DNA from: SSEF01 sp964604195
GTDB taxonomy: Bacteria; Patescibacteriota; Minisyncoccia; Moranbacterales; UBA1568
Assembly (NCBI GenBank): GCA_964604195.1
Contig: CAZRXW010000020.1
Location: 1 to 17,282 of the forward strand
Direction of reading: 5' to 3'
DNA: 17,282 nucleotides
The notes under the pieces were generated by a model. The model had not been told where the DNA came from, did no database searches, and was given only the letters and a program-made list of their open reading frames with translations. This document shows, in pieces, positions 1-6,026 of this stretch. Position 1 is the stretch's first letter; every line of letters starts with the position of its first letter. The position numbers were made by a program, and so were the translations under genes.

Positions 1-52
1 TGCGGGAACTAGCACCTCAAGCTAGCGCGTATACCAATTCCGCCACCTGGGC
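1..52 (-). tRNA. tRNA-Leu(GAG), 5' part, cut by window edge
   Basis: Read on the minus strand from position 52, the sequence folds as the 5' portion of a leucine tRNA. It has a 7-base acceptor strand starting GCCCAGG, a D-arm with the AATTGG loop, and a 5-bp anticodon stem (CTAGC/GCTAG) around the loop TTGAGGT, giving anticodon GAG at 18-16. It then enters what looks like the long variable arm of a class II tRNA (TTCCCGCA) and is cut by the window edge. The T-arm and 3' acceptor strand lie outside. The anticodon and long variable arm fit Leu well. Confidence 0.9.
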
Positions 53-71
53 ATAAATCTGACACTACTCC

Positions 72-100
72 AAAGTACCGTGAACGAGAAGAAAGAGCAA
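72..100 (-). promoter_or_regulatory. possible promoter for tRNA-Leu
   Basis: On the minus strand a TTGCTC box (100-95) and a TACTTT box (77-72) are 17 bases apart, and the -10 box ends 20 bases before the tRNA start. Spacing is ideal but both boxes depart from consensus. The rplS terminator lies just upstream, so the tRNA probably needs its own promoter. Confidence 0.4.
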
Positions 101-125
101 TAGAAAAAGAGGGGGCTACCCCCTT
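101..125 (-). terminator. intrinsic terminator of rplS
   Basis: On the minus strand a GGGGG-TAG-CCCCC hairpin (123-111, extendable by an A-T pair and a G-T wobble) is followed by TCTTTTTCTA (110-101). It starts about 10 bases after the rplS stop codon and is the natural end of the rplS transcript. Confidence 0.8.
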
Positions 126-134
126 CGCCCACTC

Positions 135-608
135 TTACTTAGTCTCTGTTGCTAGCTGAACAGTCTCAGTCTCCTGTGCTTCTGCCAAAGCAGCTTCCTT
201 GACCTCCTTAACAACGTCCTTAACCTCCATACCTGCCTTGGCTACGTCAAAAGCTACTTCCTTGAGTTTCTTACCCAAAACCTTGGCCGACTTGGTGCGA
301 ACGTAGTAGAGCTTAGCGCGACGAGCTTTGGTTCGCTTGACGAGCTCGATACGATCGATCTGTGTTGAAAGAAGAGGAAGAACGAGCTCAACACCTACTC
401 CAGAAGAGACTTTTCGCACTGTAATCATTGGAGAAGAGCTCTGAGCTCCCTTGATGGCGATAATCATTCCCTGGAAAAGCTGTTTACGTTCCTTGCCACC
501 TTCCTTGATATTGCGATAAATTTTGACCACATCCCCAGCTTGAAGTTCTGGAAGATCGGTTCGCTTGGCACGGAGTTTCTGGTTGAACTGCACAATTTCT
601 TGACGCAT
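135..608 (-). CDS. rplS: 50S ribosomal protein L19
   Basis: Ribosomal protein bL19 sits at the interface of the two ribosomal subunits. The family signature is clear: an N-terminal DLPELQAGDVVKIY segment, then FQGMIIA, TVRKVSSGVGVELVLPL, and RTKARRAKLYYVR near the end of the conserved domain. From ATG 608 the protein is 157 aa. The last ~40 residues (Ala/Glu/Lys/Val-rich, acidic at the end) extend beyond the usual ~115-residue protein. An in-frame TTG at 668 would add 20 residues but lies inside the -10 box of the rplS promoter, so it cannot be the start. No Shine-Dalgarno precedes ATG 608; the bases before it are pyrimidine-rich (TTCTTTCCT). The gene has its own promoter (668-696), a leader hairpin (635-655) and a terminator (101-125). 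Confidence 0.95.
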   Translation of the reverse strand: MRQEIVQFNQKLRAKRTDLPELQAGDVVKIYRNIKEGGKERKQLFQGMIIAIKGAQSSSPMITVRKVSSGVGVELVLPLLSTQIDRIELVKRTKARRAKLYYVRTKSAKVLGKKLKEVAFDVAKAGMEVKDVVKEVKEAALAEAQETETVQLATETK

Positions 609-629
609 AGGAAAGAATGATTTTCGAAA

Positions 630-655
630 AAGAACTACTCGCTGTATACGAGTAG
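630..655 (-). promoter_or_regulatory. leader hairpin with U-tract upstream of rplS
   Basis: On the minus strand CTACTCG (655-649), a 7-base loop TATACAG, and CGAGTAG (641-635) form a perfect 7-bp stem, followed by TTCTTTTT. It begins only a few bases after the predicted start site (~661) and 27 bases before the rplS ATG. It has the form of an intrinsic terminator, so it may act as an attenuator or r-protein leader in the rplS message, or end read-through from the upstream pseudouridine synthase gene. L19 leaders are known in Firmicutes, but I cannot show homology to them. Confidence 0.6.
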
Positions 656-667
656 CAAAGTGTCCCA

Positions 668-696
668 ATTCTAGCCGGCAATAAGAAATCCGTCAA
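668..696 (-). promoter_or_regulatory. sigma70-type promoter of rplS
   Basis: On the minus strand TTGACG (696-691), a 17-base spacer and TAGAAT (673-668) predict a start near 661 and a leader of about 53 bases. The -35 box lies 6 bases past the stop codon of the upstream pseudouridine synthase gene. The promoter rules out the longer rplS reading frame. Confidence 0.75.
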
Positions 697-702
697 GGGG
701 AT

Positions 703-1716
703 TTAGTTCCTTTCTTCTCGTTTGAGGGCTAGTATTGACAAAATATCAGAATAATATTCTGGTAGCGGAGCCTCAATACGGTATTTTTTTCCAAATAAGG
801 AAAAGCGGATACCTTGAGCGTGGAGAAGTTGGTATGGAGGAAGAAGGGGGTCCTGACGATGCTCTTTAAAACGATACAGCCTGTCACCAACAATCGGATG
901 ACCCAGAGCTGCCAAATGGACACGAATTTGATGAGTTCTCCCAGTTTTTGGCTTTACTAAGAGCAAATCATGCTGTGGATAACGTGTGTGTAGCTCATAT
1001 TCTGTCACTGCCTCCCGGAGCTCACCACCAAACTCTCTTTTCCCCAAAGGCACAGCTCTCTTTATAGAGCCTTTTTTTCGACCGAGAGGCAAATCAATTG
1101 TTCCACTCGGCAATTTTATATTACCGTAAACAAGGGCGAGGTACTCCTTCTGTATTACCCTTGTTTGAAAAAGGCTTTTTAGAGCCACAAAAGAAGCCTG
1201 TGTCTTAGCAATAATGACCACCCCTGAGGTTTCCTTATCAAGCCGGTGGACTATGCCCGGCCTCATTAGATTCTCACCTATAGTCATTATTTGTGGATAG
1301 CGAGTGGATAACCACGTCACCAATGTCCCTGCTTGTCCAAAACGAACTGGATGCATCGAGAGTCCAGCTGGTTTGAATAACGCGATGATCTGCTCATCTT
1401 CAGCAATTACCCGCACCTGACTGAGTATCGCCTCAGATACACTCTGTCCTTTTTTACCCACATCTTGATACTGTATAGGCCACTCCACTTTTTCCCCAAG
1501 CCGTACCTTACTATCTGGACGATCGATAACCTTTCCATTAACCAATACTCCACCCGACTGAATCATTTGCTGGACAAAACTCCGAGTAGTATAAGGAAGT
1601 AAGGCTTTTATAAATTGATCCAAGCGCATACCAACAAAACGTTGTTTTACTAACTGTAAAACATGTCTCTTTGAAGACTTGCCGCTCTTTACTTCTTGGT
1701 TTATTCGTGACTTCAT
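703..1716 (-). CDS. RluA-family 23S rRNA pseudouridine synthase (RluD-like)
   Basis: The enzyme isomerises specific uridines of large-subunit rRNA to pseudouridine. Numbering here is from the upstream GTG at 1725. An S4 RNA-binding domain (about 33-80: MRLDQFIKALLPYTTRSFVQ, then VNGKVIDRP) is followed by the catalytic domain. Its HRLDKETSG motif (160-168) carries catalytic Asp163, and the conserved GRTHQIRVH (262-270) and GHPIVGDRLY follow. Full length is ~337-340 aa, typical for RluA/RluD. A basic ~30-residue N-terminal segment precedes S4. I prefer ATG 1716 over GTG 1725 because the predicted transcript start is near 1731; ATG 1629 (at the S4 domain) is possible. No Shine-Dalgarno is visible. 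The exact target uridines cannot be read from sequence, hence no gene symbol. Confidence 0.93.
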   Translation of the reverse strand: MKSRINQEVKSGKSSKRHVLQLVKQRFVGMRLDQFIKALLPYTTRSFVQQMIQSGGVLVNGKVIDRPDSKVRLGEKVEWPIQYQDVGKKGQSVSEAILSQVRVIAEDEQIIALFKPAGLSMHPVRFGQAGTLVTWLSTRYPQIMTIGENLMRPGIVHRLDKETSGVVIIAKTQASFVALKSLFQTRVIQKEYLALVYGNIKLPSGTIDLPLGRKKGSIKRAVPLGKREFGGELREAVTEYELHTRYPQHDLLLVKPKTGRTHQIRVHLAALGHPIVGDRLYRFKEHRQDPLLPPYQLLHAQGIRFSLFGKKYRIEAPLPEYYSDILSILALKREERN

Positions 1717-1737
1717 ATGTTGCACAAAGTTCTTAGG

Positions 1738-1765
1738 ATTGTACCATATTTCTCTGAAAAGTCAC
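1738..1765 (-). promoter_or_regulatory. promoter of the pseudouridine synthase gene (extended -10)
   Basis: On the minus strand a TGG-TACAAT extended -10 (TACAAT at 1743-1738) has GTGACT (1765-1760) 16 bases upstream. The predicted start near 1731 leaves a leader of only ~15 bases to ATG 1716. Confidence 0.55.
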
Positions 1766-1862
1766 GCCCAGGAGACGCCCCCTCAATTATCCCCAAGTTG
1801 TCCCATGTTTTTTTCTGTCTACCATGTAACGCTCTCAAAGCAACTTGTGTATAATAAAACAA

Positions 1863-1886
1863 ATATATACTACCTATAGTATATAT
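1863..1886. promoter_or_regulatory. 24-bp palindrome, candidate operator
   Basis: ATATATACTA (1863-1872), spacer CCTA, then TAGTATATAT (1877-1886) is a perfect 10-bp inverted repeat. It lies 8 bases downstream of a TATAAT (1850-1855) and 53 bases upstream of the main peroxiredoxin promoter. The TACTA-spacer-TAGTA core resembles sites bound by dimeric winged-helix repressors, including redox sensors of the HxlR/YodB type. No regulator gene is present in the window, so the assignment is an inference from shape and place. Confidence 0.45.
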
Positions 1887-1938
1887 TCATAAAAAATACT
1901 CTCTTTCCAACCAAAAAATGACTTGTTTTCAGGGAGAT

Positions 1939-1967
1939 TTGACACGTATTTCCGAGCTCACTATGAT
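1939..1967 (+). promoter_or_regulatory. sigma70-type promoter of the prx-sod-nrdAB unit
   Basis: TTGACA (1939-1944, perfect consensus), a 17-base spacer and TATGAT (1962-1967, 5 of 6) predict a start near 1974 and an ~83-base leader to the peroxiredoxin ATG. I see no other comparable promoter before nrdB, so it may drive all four genes. Confidence 0.8.
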
Positions 1968-2056
1968 GGTGGAGCACCTTGAATTTTTCAGCCGCAAAAC
2001 GCGAAGAAAAATACTCTCGGTGCACACAAATTTTATTCTTTAATCATCTTTATTCT

Positions 2057-2704
2057 ATGTACCAAGATAACTGCTGTGGTGGGTGCGGTGACAGTACTGA
2101 ATCAACCAAGGAACTCTCCCTTATGGGGCCAGTAGCTATTGGAGACAAGGTGCCCAATCTTGAGTTTGACTATTTTCAGAACGAAGGATTTCATCACGGC
2201 CACCTGAGTGACTACCAAGGAAAGTGGGTCATTGTTTTCTTCTATCCAGCTGACTTTACCTTTATCTGCCCGACTGAACTCGAAGAGATGGCTGAGCACT
2301 ACGAAGAATTCAAGAAGCTGGATTGTGAAGTCCTTGGTGTTTCACGTGATACCAAGTTTGTGCACAAGGCTTGGCACGATCACTCGCCTGCCATCAAGAA
2401 AATTGGTTACCCTATGGTCGCTGATCCAACCGGAGAAATCTCTGAAACTTTTGGCGTAGCTATTCATGAGGGAGAAGATGCCGGCCTCTCACTCAGAGGA
2501 AGCTTCATCATAAATCCTGATGGGGAGCTCATTGCTTACGAGGTACATGCCAACAATATTGGCCGCTCTGCCAAAGAACTCCTCCGCAAGCTCGAGGCAG
2601 CCGTCTTCGTCCGTGAGCACAATGGCCAGGAAGTATGCCCCGCTGGCTGGACCAAAGGTGGCAAGACGTTGAAGCCTGGTATCGATCTCGTTGGCAAAAT
2701 CTAA
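2057..2704 (+). CDS. AhpC/Prx1-type 2-Cys peroxiredoxin
   Basis: A thiol peroxidase that reduces hydrogen peroxide and organic peroxides. From ATG 2057 the protein is 215 aa. The active-site block FYPADFTFICPTE places the PxxxTxxC motif at 64-71, with peroxidatic Cys71. Arg in LSLRGSF matches the conserved active-site Arg. The resolving Cys194 lies in EVCPAGW, and the protein ends in LVGKI as AhpC proteins do. The first ~25 residues are unusual, with a CCGGCG cluster (Cys6, 7, 10) ahead of the thioredoxin fold. The frame is open back to a TTG at 1979, which lies at the predicted transcription start; ATG 2057 is preferred, and ATG 2123 would give a form without the Cys cluster. No Shine-Dalgarno is seen. 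It is the first gene of the oxygen-defence unit, 15 bases before the SOD gene. The reductase partner (AhpF or thioredoxin) is not in the window. Confidence 0.93.
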   Translation: MYQDNCCGGCGDSTESTKELSLMGPVAIGDKVPNLEFDYFQNEGFHHGHLSDYQGKWVIVFFYPADFTFICPTELEEMAEHYEEFKKLDCEVLGVSRDTKFVHKAWHDHSPAIKKIGYPMVADPTGEISETFGVAIHEGEDAGLSLRGSFIINPDGELIAYEVHANNIGRSAKELLRKLEAAVFVREHNGQEVCPAGWTKGGKTLKPGIDLVGKI

Positions 2705-2719
2705 TTCTCTTCCTATCTT

Positions 2720-3292
2720 ATGGCGTACGCTGCAAAAAACTTTGAGCACCTGCTTGGTCTCTCTGGTTTCTCGGATACTCTCCTCACCAATCACTTCACG
2801 CTCTACGAAGGCTACGTAAAAAATACCAATGCTCTCGTAGAACTCTTGAGTGCGAAGACTCCTGGCACTCCTGAGTATTCCGAATTGCAGCGTCGCCTCG
2901 GGTGGGAATGGAATGGGATGCGACTCCATGAACTCCATTTCGAAAACCTTTCCAAGGAACCGGCCGCACTAGGGGAGGGAACTCTTTTAGAAAAAATAAC
3001 CGCCACCTACGGCAGCCTGGAAAACTGGGAGAAGAATTTCACCAGCATTGGAGCAATGCGTGGTGTTGGTTGGACTCTTCTCGTGCACGACACCCTTTCA
3101 GGTGAACTCCATAATATCTGGGTCAATGAACACGACCTCGGTCACCTCGCAGGCTGTACGCCACTCCTCGTTATGGATGTATTCGAACACGCCTACATCA
3201 CAGACTACGGCATCAAACGAGCTGAATACATCAGTGCCTTTATGCACTCTATCGATTGGAATGTGGTGCAGAAACGATTCGAGAACCACTAG
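2720..3292 (+). CDS. Fe/Mn-family superoxide dismutase
   Basis: Converts superoxide to oxygen and hydrogen peroxide; the peroxiredoxin next door would remove the product. 190 aa, usual family size. Likely metal ligands are His25 (NHFTLYEGYV), His73 (LHELHFENL), Asp153 and His157 (DVFEHAY, the family signature DxWEHAY with Phe for Trp). The first motif departs from the usual HxxxHHxxYV: the gateway histidines are absent (Tyr29/Glu30) and it is one residue shorter. A gap-free alignment back from Asp153 puts His138 where MnSODs carry a Gln and many FeSODs an Ala; His there is known in some archaeal and cambialistic enzymes. Metal choice (Fe, Mn or either) cannot be settled from sequence, so no sodA/sodB symbol is given. 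Start ATG 2720 has no Shine-Dalgarno; the preceding bases are pyrimidine-rich. Confidence 0.92.
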   Translation: MAYAAKNFEHLLGLSGFSDTLLTNHFTLYEGYVKNTNALVELLSAKTPGTPEYSELQRRLGWEWNGMRLHELHFENLSKEPAALGEGTLLEKITATYGSLENWEKNFTSIGAMRGVGWTLLVHDTLSGELHNIWVNEHDLGHLAGCTPLLVMDVFEHAYITDYGIKRAEYISAFMHSIDWNVVQKRFENH

Positions 3293-3361
3293 CCCTCAAA
3301 ATACTGTGTCTCCCGTTCCTCTGTATCCCATTTATTCCTAACCCCTCCGCAATACAAACAT

Positions 3362-5977
3362 ATGACCCTCGAAAAGATTCGCCGTCGTGATGGTGAAGTA
3401 ATCCCTTTCGACCGCAAGCGCATTGAACACGCCATTGAACTTGCTTGTGATGCTATCGGCCAAACTGACAAAAGCTTCATCCCCACGGTAACTGATGCTG
3501 TGATCAGTGACCTCGATCGTGTTTTTGGTGAAATTTTCGTCAATCGAGTACCTACCGTAGAAGATGTCCAGGATATCGTCGAACGAGAGCTCGTCAAAGC
3601 CAATCACTTTGAACTGGCCAAAGCCTACATCCTGTACCGACAGGAGCGTAAAAAAGAACGCGAAGAAAAGCATGAACGTTTGGTCCGTGAATTCGAGGAA
3701 AAGACTCTCAAGGTAATCAAGGCCGACGGTTCCAAAGAGTATTTTGATATCAAAAAGATTCGCGTGGTCTTCGATCGTGCTTCAAAAGGGTATGAGGAGG
3801 AGTGTCAATTTGCTGACCTCATGGAATCATTTAAGAAAAACCTGGTTGAGGACATCAAGACTTCAGACATCGAGGCTCTTCTTGTCAAAACCTGTGTCGA
3901 CCTCGTCACCGTAGAAAACATCGCCTGGCAAAATGTCGCTGCTCGAATTCTTTTGGGTGGACTGTATAAGAAAGCTATCAAAAATCGTGGCCTTGATCAG
4001 CGGGATATTTACTCGCCCAAAGCGTACAAGGAACATTTCGACGAGTATATCAAGCGCGGTCTCTACTATAAAGACTTTTACCAATACTATACTGAGGCTG
4101 AAATTCTGGAGGCTGGAAAGTATCTTTCCAAAGAAACTGATGAAAGTTACGAGTACACCACTATTGTCTCCTTCATCAAGCGGTATCTCCTCAATCCCAA
4201 CAAACATGTTCGTGAGCTCCCCCAGGAGATGTACATGTCGGTTGCTCTCTTCCTCGCCATTCCAGAAGAGAAGGAGAATCGGTTGAAACTGGCTCTCAAG
4301 ATCTATGAACACTGTTCCAAGCAGCGTATCTCTCTTCCTACTCCAACGCTCCTTAATGCTCGCACTAATTATCACCAGCTCTCTAGCTGCTTCAAAATCA
4401 ACGTAGACGACGATCTCCGGGGTATTTACCATGCCGTTGAGAACATGGCCCAAATTTCCAAATTTGGCGGCGGTGTCGGTGTCTACTTGGGCAATATTCG
4501 CTCCCGCGGCAGCGCTATCCGTGGAGTAAAAGGAATGAGTGGGGGAGTAAACCCATGGATCAAAGTGATCAATGATACTGCTGTCGCCGTAAATCAGCTC
4601 GGCAGCCGCCTCGGTGCTATTTCAGTAACCCTCGACGTGTGGCATCTCGATATTTATGATTTCCTCGATCTTCAGACAGAGACAGGGGATATTCGCTCCA
4701 AAGCTTTTGATATTTTCCCAGCTGTCTCTATTCCCGACCTCTTCATGCGTCGCCTCCAAGAAGGAAAGTCCTGGACCCTCTTTGACCCGAACGAGATCAA
4801 AAAACTCTACGGAAAATCACTCCAAGACCATTTTGGCGAAGAATTTGAACAATTCTACCTCGAACTGGAAAAAGATGATCGGTTAGAGATGAAAAAGAGC
4901 GTTGATACCAAAGAGCTCTTCAAGAAATTTCTCAAAACAACCGTTGAGACTGGCATGCCCTACGTCTTCTTCCGTGATACGGTCAATCGTCTCAATCCCA
5001 ACAAACACGCTGGCAATATCTACTCCACTCAACTCTGTACAGAAATCTGCCAAAATACCTCAGCTTCGAAATTTATCGAAGAAACCATTGAAGATGGCAA
5101 AATTATCCTGCGCTATGAACCAGGAGATCTCGTTGTCTGTAACCTCGCCTCAGTCAATGTAGCGACCGTCTATGAGCCAACGATGATGGCGGATGTTTTC
5201 CCTGTCCTCATGCGAGTACTCGACAACGTTATTACGCTCAATTATTACCCTATCAAAGAATCTGAGCGTACTTCTAAACGCTACCGCTCGGTGGGTGTCG
5301 GATACCTTGGGCTAGCTGAATACCTCGCTACTCGTAAAATCTCCTATGATTCAGAGGAGGCTCGAGAAGAAACAGACCGATTGTTTGAGCGCTATGCCTA
5401 CTACACCTACCGCGCTTCAGTCGATCTTGCCAAAGAGCGTGGTACGTATGAGCTCTATCCAGGTAGTGAATATTCCAAAGGTATTCTCCTTGGCCGTGAT
5501 CAGGCTTGGTATGAGCAAAATACTCCTCATGCTGCCGAGTGGAAAACGCTCTTTGCCGATATGGCTACTCACGGTGTTCGGTTTGCCTACCACACAGCAC
5601 CAGCTCCCAATACTTCTACAGCTGGTGTCGTTGGAACTACCGCAGCTCTCCTCCCTATCTACAAACGCTACTTTGTTGAAACCAACCTCTCTGCCCCAAC
5701 CATCCGTGTTGCTCCCAAGCTTTCCAAAGAGAATTTTTGGTTCTACAAAGAATATATTCATATGGACATGGCCGACGTCATCAGCCTCATCGCCGTTGTC
5801 TACAAATGGGTAGACCAATCAATCAGCTTTGAGTGGATGATTGATCCATCACGAGTCTCCCCAGCCCAGCTCTACGGCTACTATCTCCAGGCTTGGCAGA
5901 AAGAGATCAAGACCGTCTACTATGTCCGAAGTCTCTCTGGAGAGGTAAAAGAGGGTTGTGTCAGCTGTTCTGGTTAA
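3362..5977 (+). CDS. nrdA: ribonucleoside-diphosphate reductase, class I large (alpha) subunit
   Basis: Makes deoxyribonucleotides from ribonucleotides together with NrdB. 871 aa. Two N-terminal ATP-cone domains (about 1-95, RRRDGEVIPFDRKRIEHAI; and about 115-205, KVIKADGSKEYFDIKKIRVVF) suggest dATP/ATP activity control. The barrel domain carries the redox Cys343 (LSSCF), the thiyl-radical Cys559 with Glu561 (LCTEI), and partner Cys593 (VVCNLASVN). The radical-transfer tyrosine pair is Tyr853-Tyr854 (KTVYY), and the C-terminal redox tail has Cys866/Cys869 (CVSC). Oddity: the residue two before Cys559 is Gln557 (codon CAA at 5030), whereas class I and II enzymes normally have Asn there (NLC). 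The gene starts 69 bases after the SOD gene with no clear promoter or Shine-Dalgarno between, and is followed 49 bases later by nrdB. The absence of nrdI/nrdH argues for NrdAB rather than NrdEF. Confidence 0.95.
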   Translation: MTLEKIRRRDGEVIPFDRKRIEHAIELACDAIGQTDKSFIPTVTDAVISDLDRVFGEIFVNRVPTVEDVQDIVERELVKANHFELAKAYILYRQERKKEREEKHERLVREFEEKTLKVIKADGSKEYFDIKKIRVVFDRASKGYEEECQFADLMESFKKNLVEDIKTSDIEALLVKTCVDLVTVENIAWQNVAARILLGGLYKKAIKNRGLDQRDIYSPKAYKEHFDEYIKRGLYYKDFYQYYTEAEILEAGKYLSKETDESYEYTTIVSFIKRYLLNPNKHVRELPQEMYMSVALFLAIPEEKENRLKLALKIYEHCSKQRISLPTPTLLNARTNYHQLSSCFKINVDDDLRGIYHAVENMAQISKFGGGVGVYLGNIRSRGSAIRGVKGMSGGVNPWIKVINDTAVAVNQLGSRLGAISVTLDVWHLDIYDFLDLQTETGDIRSKAFDIFPAVSIPDLFMRRLQEGKSWTLFDPNEIKKLYGKSLQDHFGEEFEQFYLELEKDDRLEMKKSVDTKELFKKFLKTTVETGMPYVFFRDTVNRLNPNKHAGNIYSTQLCTEICQNTSASKFIEETIEDGKIILRYEPGDLVVCNLASVNVATVYEPTMMADVFPVLMRVLDNVITLNYYPIKESERTSKRYRSVGVGYLGLAEYLATRKISYDSEEAREETDRLFERYAYYTYRASVDLAKERGTYELYPGSEYSKGILLGRDQAWYEQNTPHAAEWKTLFADMATHGVRFAYHTAPAPNTSTAGVVGTTAALLPIYKRYFVETNLSAPTIRVAPKLSKENFWFYKEYIHMDMADVISLIAVVYKWVDQSISFEWMIDPSRVSPAQLYGYYLQAWQKEIKTVYYVRSLSGEVKEGCVSCSG

Positions 5978-6026
5978 CCCCACCCACGTATCTCTTTCAT
6001 TCTCTAAGAAACTCAACTTTACGTTT

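Larger units (their letters stand above)
1717..2056. other. 340-base divergent intergenic region
   Basis: This gap lies between the divergent pseudouridine synthase (minus) and peroxiredoxin (plus) genes. It holds a minus-strand promoter (1738-1765), an isolated TATAAT on the plus strand (1850-1855) without a recognisable -35, a perfect 10-bp inverted repeat (1863-1886), an AT-rich stretch, and a strong plus-strand promoter (1939-1967). The leader downstream (about 1974-2056) ends in a pyrimidine-rich run before the peroxiredoxin ATG. I see no credible small gene in it. A plus-strand frame open from TTG 1979 joins the peroxiredoxin gene but looks non-coding upstream of 2057. Confidence 0.7.

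Noticed and set aside
609..668. 20-residue N-terminal extension of L19 from TTG 668
   Set aside because: The TTG lies inside the -10 box of the rplS promoter, and the L19 family begins near the internal ATG 608.
1850..1855. TATAAT as a second promoter for the peroxiredoxin gene
   Set aside because: No recognisable -35 at 16-18 bases upstream and no proper TGn extension; the TTGACA/TATGAT promoter at 1939-1967 is much better. Kept only as context for the palindrome.
3293..3361. Separate promoter or NrdR boxes for nrdAB
   Set aside because: No -35/-10 pair with acceptable spacing and no tandem NrdR-box-like repeats could be found in the 69 bases.
3863..4453. Long open frames antisense to nrdA and other genes
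   Set aside because: They lie opposite strongly conserved coding sequence, have no recognisable domains and are frame shadows.
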